From Methylobacterium sp. WL1 (GTDB taxonomy: Bacteria > Pseudomonadota > Alphaproteobacteria > Rhizobiales > Beijerinckiaceae), in assembly GCF_008000895.1 (NCBI RefSeq), contig NZ_CP042823.1:4920501-4984500 (forward strand): a stretch of 64,000 nucleotides of DNA, in the 5' to 3' direction. Within the stretch, counting starts at the first letter, position 1, and each line of letters begins with the position of its first letter. Shown here in pieces: positions 57,949 to 64,000 of this stretch. The notes under the pieces are model-generated. The model saw nothing but the letters and a program-made list of their open reading frames with translations, had not been told where the DNA came from and did not search any database. Position numbers and translations under genes: made by a program.

Positions 57949-59775
57949 TCAGGCGTGCACCGGAGATGACTCTTCCGCTAAATCGAGGCGAGGAATGTCC
58001 GGCGCGGCGAAGGCAAGCATGCGATCCCCCTCGTTGGGGGCGGCACGCTCGTTGTCGACCGAGAGGAGTTTCACCGCCCCGTCCGTCTCGATGATCAGCA
58101 GGGCGACCGCGTCGGTCTGCGCCCACGCATTCGCGAGGACGACTTCGAACCGCCAGCCGGCCTCGTGCCGCCCGGCCAGGGCATCGAAGTCGACCGTGCC
58201 GTTGCCGAGAACCTTGCCGCGGGTATCCCGGCTGACACCCGTGTCCGCGTGCAGGAGGTGGTCCGCCGACGGCGCGAGTTGGTAGACGCGCTCGCGGCCG
58301 ATCTCGGGGGCCAACCGAGTGCACACCAGCGCGTTGTAGAGCTCGTCCCGGGTCGCAGCGAGCAGATGGTCCGGGGGGTGGTCGGCGAGACCTTCCTCGG
58401 CATGCCGCGACAGGAGCTCGGCCTGCAGCGTTGGCACCCCCGCCTCACGAGCAGCCTGAAGCGCGCCAGGGTAGGTGTCGATTAGCACCACCGGCACGCC
58501 CGCGCGATGCAGGGCGACGACCATGTCGCTCGCCCATGGCGACGCCCCGACGACGGCGAGCCGCTGGGTCTCGGCCGCGGTGGACAGACCCAGTCGCCGA
58601 GCCAGCGGTCCCAGTGAAAAGCCATGAAGGATGACCGTGGCCACGATGACCGCGAACACGGTGGGCTGGATCAGGTCGCCGCCGGCGTAGCCCGCCTCGC
58701 TCAGACGGGGACCGGCCAAACCGGCGACGGCAGCCGCGACGATACCGCGAGGGCCGATCCAGCCCACGAACAGCCGCTCCCGCCGCGACAGGTCGCTGCC
58801 CAGCGTCGCGAGCCAGATGGCGGCCGGGCGGACCGCGAACAGGACAGCGGCGGTGAGAGCGAGGATGGGCAGGGACAGCTTGCCGAGGACGCCGAGGTCG
58901 AGGTCGGCGGTCAGTACGACGAACAGGCACGACACCAGGAGCACGACAAGCGCCTCCTTGAACCGACGCAACTCGCCCAAGCCCGGCACGTGGCGGTTCG
59001 CCAGCGCGATGCCGAACACGGTCGCGCCGATCAGCCCGGCCTCGTGCATGAGAAGGTTCGGGACGACGTAGGCGACAAGCGCGAGCGCGAGCAGCACCGG
59101 CGTTTTGAGCGTCTCTGAGACGAGATCCCGCCGGAATGCCCAGGCCACCAAGAGGGCAAAGCCAACGCCGAGACCGCCCGCCACCAGCACGCCCTCGGCG
59201 AGGTGGATCGCCAGGGCGACTGCCGGGGTCTCGCCGGCGTCGTGCGGCACGCCCACCAGGATCTCGATGACGACCGCCGTGAGGATGGCCCCGACCGGGT
59301 CGTTGACGATGGCCTCCCACTTCAGGAAGGCGGCAGACCGCCGCTCCAGGCGGGCGTGGCGCAGCAGCGGCAGGATCACGGTCGGTCCGGTTACGACGAG
59401 GATGGCGCCGAAGACCGACGCGGGGCCCCACATCATCCCGCCGATGAGGTGGGCGGCGAGGGTACCCAGGACGAAGTTGACCGGCAGCGCGAAGGCGGTG
59501 AGCCGGAGAACGCCCTCGCCCGAGGCCCTGAGTTCGCGGAAATCGAGCGCGAGACCACCCTCAAACACCACGATGGCCACCGCCAAGCCGATCAAGGGTC
59601 GCAGGTTCTCCCCGAAGTCGCGGGACGGGTGCAGCAGGCCGAACACGGGTCCGACAAGGAACCCGAGCGCGAGCAGCAGCACGATGGCGGGGATGCGCAG
59701 GCGCGCGGCGAGCAACTGGGCGGCGATGCCACCGCCCACGATGCAGAGGACGGCCGTCGCCAAACCTTGTTCCAT
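57949..59775 (-). CDS. CPA1-type Na+/H+ antiporter with C-terminal TrkA-like domain
   Basis: A 608-residue transporter. Residues 1-400 are twelve or so helices of the NhaP/CPA1 fold, with VVFEGGLALDFRELR, VTGPTVILPLLRH, WEAIVNDPVGAILTAVVIEI (the ND ion-binding pair) and FVGWIGPRGIVAAAVAGLAG. From about 415 a nucleotide-binding-like domain (RLAVVGASPWASDMVVALHR, VVLIDTYPGALQAAREAGVP, LQAELLSRHAEEGLADHPPD) resembles TrkA-N but has VGASPWA in place of GxGxxG. It exchanges Na+ or K+ for H+, gated by a cytosolic signal. ATG 59775 with AAGGAAA upstream. Confidence 0.92.
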   Translation of the reverse strand: MEQGLATAVLCIVGGGIAAQLLAARLRIPAIVLLLALGFLVGPVFGLLHPSRDFGENLRPLIGLAVAIVVFEGGLALDFRELRASGEGVLRLTAFALPVNFVLGTLAAHLIGGMMWGPASVFGAILVVTGPTVILPLLRHARLERRSAAFLKWEAIVNDPVGAILTAVVIEILVGVPHDAGETPAVALAIHLAEGVLVAGGLGVGFALLVAWAFRRDLVSETLKTPVLLALALVAYVVPNLLMHEAGLIGATVFGIALANRHVPGLGELRRFKEALVVLLVSCLFVVLTADLDLGVLGKLSLPILALTAAVLFAVRPAAIWLATLGSDLSRRERLFVGWIGPRGIVAAAVAGLAGPRLSEAGYAGGDLIQPTVFAVIVATVILHGFSLGPLARRLGLSTAAETQRLAVVGASPWASDMVVALHRAGVPVVLIDTYPGALQAAREAGVPTLQAELLSRHAEEGLADHPPDHLLAATRDELYNALVCTRLAPEIGRERVYQLAPSADHLLHADTGVSRDTRGKVLGNGTVDFDALAGRHEAGWRFEVVLANAWAQTDAVALLIIETDGAVKLLSVDNERAAPNEGDRMLAFAAPDIPRLDLAEESSPVHA

Positions 59776-59889
59776 CCATTTCCTTCCGGGCAAACCTGTC
59801 GTCGAGACCGTCCGACGCCTCACCGGCGGAGGGATCAGCACTTCCGCCGTCGTAAGGGTCGGATCACATGCCCTACAACGGGTTGGAGC

Positions 59890-62553
59890 CTATGGGATTC
59901 CCGACCAGGTCCTCGTCGGGGTCGCACCCCCGGCATCGGTTTGGCGATTGTCGAGCTTGCGCAGCTCGGTGGCGATGTCCTGCAGGCTGGCGTCGCCCTT
60001 GCGCAGGACCCGGTCGGCCTCGGACAGCCGGTCGCGCTCCGCCGCCGTGATGTCCCGGGCGCTCAGCACCACCACGGGGAGCTCGGCGCAACCGGGCAGT
60101 CCCCGAAGCCGGTCCAGGAAAGAGAACCCGTCCATCACGGGCATGGTCAGGTCGAGCAGCACGAGGCGCGGCACGCCGTGCCGGACTTGGTCTAGCGCCT
60201 CGCAGCCGTTCCCGGCCTCACGGACAGTCCAGCCGTTGCGCTCCAGCACGGTCCGGAGGCGGTGACGCATGTCGGCATCGTCATCGACCACGAGCACGTC
60301 GCCGTCGGCTTCCCGGAACTGTTCCAGGATCGTGCGCAGCCGCGTCCAGTCCACCGGCTTGGGCAGCGCCTCCACCGCGCCGAGCGAGGCGCTCAAGGCC
60401 GCGTCGGCGACGAAGCTGACCATCACCACCGGGATACCGGCGGTCCCCGGCTCCGCCTTCAGGGCGGCGAGCACCGACCAGCCGTCCATCTCCGGCATCA
60501 TCACGTCGAGCAGGATGGCGCGGGGCTTCAGCGACCGGGCGAGGTCGAGCCCGGTACGCCCGTCCCCCGCGGTGCGGACGGCGAAGCGCTGGCGTTCCAG
60601 GAACCGGGTCATCAGTTCGCGCTGGTTGGCCTCGTCGTCGATGACCAGCACGAGGTCGCCGACCGTCACCTGGTTTTCTGGAGCCACCGGTGCCGCCTCG
60701 ACGACCTGCTCGGGAGCCACCGCCGGGACGCGCAGGGTGAAGCTGGTTCCCTGGCCCTCGACGCTCTCGACGGTGATGTCGCCGCCGAGCAACTGGGCGA
60801 AGGCACGGCTCAGCGCCAGCCCGAGGCCGGTCCCCCCGTAGGTGCGCGTCGTGCTCTCGTCGGCTTGCGTGAACCGCTCGAATAGCCGCCCGACCTGCTC
60901 GGGGCTCATGCCGATGCCGGTGTCCCGCACGGTGAACCGGAGCCAGTCGCCGGCCGCGGCGACCTCGCGGGCGGCCCGCAGCGTGATGGTGCCGCCCTCG
61001 GTAAACTTGGCCGCGTTCGACAGCAGGTTGAACACACACTGGCGCAGCTTGGTCGCGTCCGTGCGCGCCCGGCCGACATCCCCGGCGACGTCCAGCGCCA
61101 AGACGTTCCCCTTCTTGGCCACCAGAGCCTCCACGGTGCCGGCGGCGTCCGTGACGAAGTCGGCGACGTCGATGTCCTCGGAGTAGAGTTCCATCTTCTC
61201 GGCCTCGACCTTCGACAGGTCGAGCACATCGTTGATCAGCCCGAGCAGGTGCTGGGCGTTCGACTTGATCTTGCCGAGGTCCTTCAGCAGGCTCTCCTGG
61301 CCGAGCTCCTCCGCCTCCTCCTCCAGCATCTCCGAGTAGCCGATCACCGCGGACAGCGGCGTACGCAGCTCGTGGCTCATGTTGGCGAGGAAACGGCTCT
61401 TGGCCCGGCTGTGCTCCTCGGCGGCGTCCCGGGCCTCCTTCAGGGCGACCTCGGACGCGTGGCGCTCGGTGATGTCCTCGTGGACGCCGACCCATTCCCG
61501 GATCGTACCGTCGGCGTCGCGCACCGGCACCGCGCGGGCCACGTACCGCCGCCATTCGCCGTGGGCGGTGCGCACGCGATGCTCGGCAGTGTACGGGTAT
61601 CCGGCGCGAAGGGCGTCGGTCCAGGTGGCAACCGTCGCCGGAAGGTCCTCGGGATGGATCGCCTTCGCCCAGCCGGCGCCCATGTACTGCTCCGGGGCGT
61701 GCCCGGTAATGCCGGCCCACCCCGCCTGCTCCTCGACGAAATGTCCGGCGGCGTCGGTGGTCCACATGATGCCGTTGACGGCCCGGACGGCGGATCGGAA
61801 GCGCGCCTCGCTGACGTGCAGGCGCCGCTGCACCCGGCGTTGGTCGAGCGAGGAGGCCATCATCGCGAGGAACAGGATCAGGAAGGTCATGCCGGCCACC
61901 GCCAGGGCGACGTCCCGCTGACCGGTCGCCAGTGTGGTCGCGTGCGCGGCGTGGGCGCCGGCCTCCTGCGCCGTGAACGTCGCCGCCGCCATGCCGGTGT
62001 AGTGCATGCCGGCGACCGCAAGGCCCATCACGCAGGCGGCGGCGAGCTTCTGCCATGGCCGGTTGCGGCGGAAGGTCAGCCACAAGGCGGCGGTCGCGGC
62101 GGTGACCGCGATGGCGACCGACACCGCCACGACGGCAGGGTCGTAGGCGAAGTTGCCGGGCACGCGCATCGCCGCCATGCCGGTGTAGTGCATCGCCGCC
62201 ACGCCGACTCCCATGAGCGGGCCCGCGACCAGCAGGGACCGCGTGCCGGTGCCCCGGCGCGCCACCCAGGCGAAGGCGGCGGCGGTGACGCCGACGGCGA
62301 TCAGCAGCGACAGCAGCGTCAGGCCGAGGTCGTAGGCGGCGGGCAGTCCCATCTCGAAGGCGAGCATGCCGACGAAGTGCATCGACCAGATGCCCCCGCC
62401 CATCGCCACCGCCGCGCCCGCACCCCAGGCCCAGCGCGGACCGACGTCCGGCCGGCGCACCCGCGCGCCGAGGTCGAGGGCGGCGTAGGACGCGAAGACC
62501 GCGATGACGATGGAGAGCGCGACGAGGAGTGGGTTGTATCCGGTATGGACCAT
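59890..62553 (-). CDS. MHYT-domain hybrid histidine kinase with two receiver domains
   Basis: An 887-residue sensor. An MHYT membrane domain of seven helices (1-235) has the three repeats MHFVGM (58-63), MHYTGM (121-126) and MHYTGM (183-188), thought to bind copper and sense O2, CO or NO. A PAS domain (about 250-365) precedes the kinase: phosphoacceptor H394 ([11 protein letters not shown]), N-box [16 protein letters not shown] and GTGLGLAL. Two receivers follow, with D683 ([12 protein letters not shown]) and D801 ([11 protein letters not shown]); the first has PKP at 731-733, the second R-K at 851-852. No separate DNA-binding output is encoded next to it. Start ATG 62553. Confidence 0.93.
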   Translation of the reverse strand: MVHTGYNPLLVALSIVIAVFASYAALDLGARVRRPDVGPRWAWGAGAAVAMGGGIWSMHFVGMLAFEMGLPAAYDLGLTLLSLLIAVGVTAAAFAWVARRGTGTRSLLVAGPLMGVGVAAMHYTGMAAMRVPGNFAYDPAVVAVSVAIAVTAATAALWLTFRRNRPWQKLAAACVMGLAVAGMHYTGMAAATFTAQEAGAHAAHATTLATGQRDVALAVAGMTFLILFLAMMASSLDQRRVQRRLHVSEARFRSAVRAVNGIMWTTDAAGHFVEEQAGWAGITGHAPEQYMGAGWAKAIHPEDLPATVATWTDALRAGYPYTAEHRVRTAHGEWRRYVARAVPVRDADGTIREWVGVHEDITERHASEVALKEARDAAEEHSRAKSRFLANMSHELRTPLSAVIGYSEMLEEEAEELGQESLLKDLGKIKSNAQHLLGLINDVLDLSKVEAEKMELYSEDIDVADFVTDAAGTVEALVAKKGNVLALDVAGDVGRARTDATKLRQCVFNLLSNAAKFTEGGTITLRAAREVAAAGDWLRFTVRDTGIGMSPEQVGRLFERFTQADESTTRTYGGTGLGLALSRAFAQLLGGDITVESVEGQGTSFTLRVPAVAPEQVVEAAPVAPENQVTVGDLVLVIDDEANQRELMTRFLERQRFAVRTAGDGRTGLDLARSLKPRAILLDVMMPEMDGWSVLAALKAEPGTAGIPVVMVSFVADAALSASLGAVEALPKPVDWTRLRTILEQFREADGDVLVVDDDADMRHRLRTVLERNGWTVREAGNGCEALDQVRHGVPRLVLLDLTMPVMDGFSFLDRLRGLPGCAELPVVVLSARDITAAERDRLSEADRVLRKGDASLQDIATELRKLDNRQTDAGGATPTRTWSGIP

Positions 62554-62709
62554 GGGAATTCCGGTGTGTGTACGCGGTCCGTACCACCGAAAGGCAACGA
62601 CCTTGGGGCACTCGCCCATTCGTGAACGGGCCGGGCGATCCGGTTTCCGGCGCTCGGTGGCTGTATTCGAGCCGTCCGTACGTAGATCCGCACCGGTGTA
62701 TGCGGATGC

Positions 62710-62916
62710 CTAGAGCAGGAAGCGGACGCAGGCAGCCAAGGCGGCCGTCGAGGCGAGCGGGACGCCGAGCGCCGCACCCAAGGCGAGGCCTCGCCCCGTC
62801 ATCGGCATGTTGTCGTTGCCGGCTTGCATGGCCAACCTCAGATGCCACAGCGCGATGGCCTCGCCGGGCGTGACGGTGCGGGACGTGGTGCCGGGGATCA
62901 AGGGCCGTCCCTCCAT
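62710..62916 (-). CDS. Small membrane-anchored hypothetical protein
   Basis: A 68-residue product (ATG 62916; the frame extends to an earlier GTG/ATG at 62988). The N-terminal half contains TPGEAIALWHLRLAMQAGND, the C-terminal half one hydrophobic helix (GLALGAALGVPLASTAALAA). No family recognised. It lies between the transglutaminase-like gene and the MHYT kinase on the same strand. Confidence 0.5.
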   Translation of the reverse strand: MEGRPLIPGTTSRTVTPGEAIALWHLRLAMQAGNDNMPMTGRGLALGAALGVPLASTAALAACVRFLL

Positions 62917-62994
62917 CGATTGCGAGTGCCCCCACCGGCGGTTCGCATGCGACGCCGGACCGGCCGTGGGATGAGGTTCCGGCGTCACCGCGGT

Positions 62995-63876
62995 TCAGGC
63001 CTCCGAGGATGCCGGCGACCTAGCACCCGAATGGGGCTCCGTCGTGGCCTCGTCGGCAACCTCCACCGTGTGCACGTCGAACTGCGCCAGCAGCGCCGTG
63101 CCGAAGCTCGTCGAGATCGCGACGTCGGTGGCGTCCCGACCGCGGGCGATCACGATGCGTCCGATCCGGCGGGCGTTATGGCGGGCGTCGAAGGTATACC
63201 ATCGCGGCCCCTCGGGACCGTCGAGGAACACCTCGAACCACGCAGAGAAGTCCATCGGGTTCGGATCGACCGGAACGCCGATGTCACCCAGGTAGCCGGT
63301 GCAGTAGCGCGCCGGGAAGTTCATGCATCGGCACAGGGTCACAGCGAGGTGGGCGAAGTCGCGGCAGACGCCGACGCGTTGGTTGAACCCGTCGAACGCG
63401 GACCGCGTCGCATCGGCGAGCTGGTAGTCGAACCGGATGCGCTCGTGCGCCCACGTCACGATGGCCGCGACCCGCGCCCACCCCTCGGGCGCCCCGCCGA
63501 AGAGCGACCACGCGGTACCGGCGAGCTTGTCGGTGTCGCAGTAGCGCGAGCCGAGGAGATAGATCAACACCTCGTCCGGCAAGTCCTGGACCGGGATCTG
63601 CCGCGCGTCGGGGGCGTAGGCGTCGGGCTCGCCGCTGTCGTGGATCAGGAAGTCGGCCGAGACGGTGACCCGCCCGCCGGGCGAGAGCAGCCTCACGCAG
63701 GTGTTGCCGAACGTGTCGGTGTACTTCCGCATCGGAACCGGCGGGTCGACCCGCATCGCATCCGAGGACAGCAGGTCGTGGGCCCGCGACGGATGGACGT
63801 CGAGTTGGTAGATGATCGGCGTCGGCCCGAACGTGTCGTAGCCGATGGTGTACCCCGTCCTGATCCTCATGCTCAT
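62995..63876 (-). CDS. Transglutaminase-like cysteine-protease-fold protein
   Basis: A 293-residue cytoplasmic protein of the transglutaminase-like superfamily. It has the N-terminal beta domain (YTIGYDTFGPTPIIYQLDVH) and the core: DATRSAFDGFNQRVGVCRDF with the nucleophile Cys, AHLAVTLCRCMNFPARYCTG, then MDFSAWFEVFLDGPEGPRWY and TFDARHNARRIGRIVIARGR. Where the classical triad has His ('HAWvEv') this protein has Ser (FSAWFEV), while the Asp (FDAR) is present. Two starts are possible (63876 or 63870). Often found with alpha-E and circularly-permuted ATP-grasp proteins; those are not in the window. Confidence 0.85.
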   Translation of the reverse strand: MSMRIRTGYTIGYDTFGPTPIIYQLDVHPSRAHDLLSSDAMRVDPPVPMRKYTDTFGNTCVRLLSPGGRVTVSADFLIHDSGEPDAYAPDARQIPVQDLPDEVLIYLLGSRYCDTDKLAGTAWSLFGGAPEGWARVAAIVTWAHERIRFDYQLADATRSAFDGFNQRVGVCRDFAHLAVTLCRCMNFPARYCTGYLGDIGVPVDPNPMDFSAWFEVFLDGPEGPRWYTFDARHNARRIGRIVIARGRDATDVAISTSFGTALLAQFDVHTVEVADEATTEPHSGARSPASSEA

Positions 63877-64000
63877 CCCCGTGAATCGAGTCCCGTCGTC
63901 CCGTCCCGCTCGGCGGCGACCATCGAGGTCTGCATGAGCCGTGCCCGTGTTCCGAGAGGACGGCTCAAAGCGTCAGAAGCAACGCGGAATACCCGGCCGC
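63877..64000. other. Window edge, promoter side of the transglutaminase-like gene
   Basis: 124 bases upstream of the last gene. No frame of note; presumably its promoter region. Confidence 0.3.

Noticed and set aside
59105..60265. 386-codon plus frame across the antiporter and the MHYT kinase genes
   Set aside because: Crosses two well-supported minus-strand genes; low-complexity Arg/Ser/Thr sequence.
61249..62625. 458-codon plus frame opposite the MHYT kinase
   Set aside because: Shadow frame; the minus strand has complete MHYT, PAS and kinase motifs.
1..64000. tRNA, rRNA, CRISPR array or riboswitch
   Set aside because: None could be recognised by eye; a covariance-model scan would be needed to exclude small RNAs.

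Overview
The window is GC-rich alphaproteobacterial DNA. The cysteine-less MucR/Ros regulator, Kup transporter, OprB porin, DUF3606 protein, many small unannotatable proteins and PutA/AsnC-type amino-acid catabolism fit a Methylobacterium-like member of the Hyphomicrobiales. This placement is inference; the window holds no rRNA or tRNA gene to confirm it. Most of the window is accessory DNA: IS elements, IS remnants, an orphan phage-tail cassette, dispersed non-coding repeats and short overlapping unknown genes, interrupted by a few solid metabolic and signalling operons.

Layout. 1-4.2 kb: Flp pilin, small unknown genes and two secreted staphylococcal-nuclease-fold proteins, the second lacking the catalytic residues. 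Two convergent gene junctions here carry related hairpin terminators whose stems differ by a compensated base pair. 4.3-6.7 kb: PepSY protein, OmpR-type regulator and histidine kinase operon. 6.75-8.9 kb: a 45-aa protein ending in a UUCG-loop terminator, the MucR homologue, an AT-hook protein and a small membrane protein. 8.9-13.5 kb (minus): orphan phage tail cassette with a tape-measure protein. 14.1-16 kb: Kup potassium transporter. 16.1-17.2 kb (minus): four tightly spaced or overlapping small genes, including a PC4-like DNA-binding protein, under a palindrome-containing promoter that recurs (45/54 bases) at 19.07 kb beside a decayed copy of the first gene. The two copies bracket a Tat-exported family-5 solute-binding protein. 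19.1-22 kb: SDR, DHH phosphoesterase and small genes.

22.05-30.83 kb: two inverted copies of one IS3-family element (1266 and 1268 bp) bracket about 6.2 kb carrying a truncated 3'-5' exonuclease, an AAA+/M41 (FtsH-like) protease overlapping a metallophosphoesterase, and a DUF4357-like protein. Copy 2 has intact frames, a textbook -1 frameshift signal and a 3-bp target duplication; copy 1 has a 2-base deletion in orfB, lacks the duplication and truncates the exonuclease gene.

31-42.5 kb: an IS5 remnant, then a GntR/FCD regulator divergent from a three-gene operon encoding a 1124-aa molybdopterin oxidoreductase fused to a phthalate-dioxygenase-reductase-type module, an AtoE-like carboxylate transporter and an ornithine-cyclodeaminase-family enzyme, followed by an AsnC-type regulator divergent from putA. 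Together they look like a carboxylate/amino-acid catabolic island, possibly feeding proline to PutA. 43-47 kb (minus): an apparent operon of class III adenylate cyclase-TolB-TPR protein, a vanadium-haloperoxidase/PAP2-like protein and a G1 (glutamic) peptidase-like protein; with the molybdoenzyme fusion these are the best candidates for an undescribed system. 47.7-54.4 kb: Crp/Fnr and LuxR-type regulators, HxlR/SDR pair, PAS protein, DUF3606 protein and repeat-rich non-coding stretches. 55-63.9 kb: CorA/ZntB-like channel, OprB-type porin, CPA1 antiporter with a TrkA-like tail, an MHYT hybrid histidine kinase with two receiver domains, and a transglutaminase-like protein.
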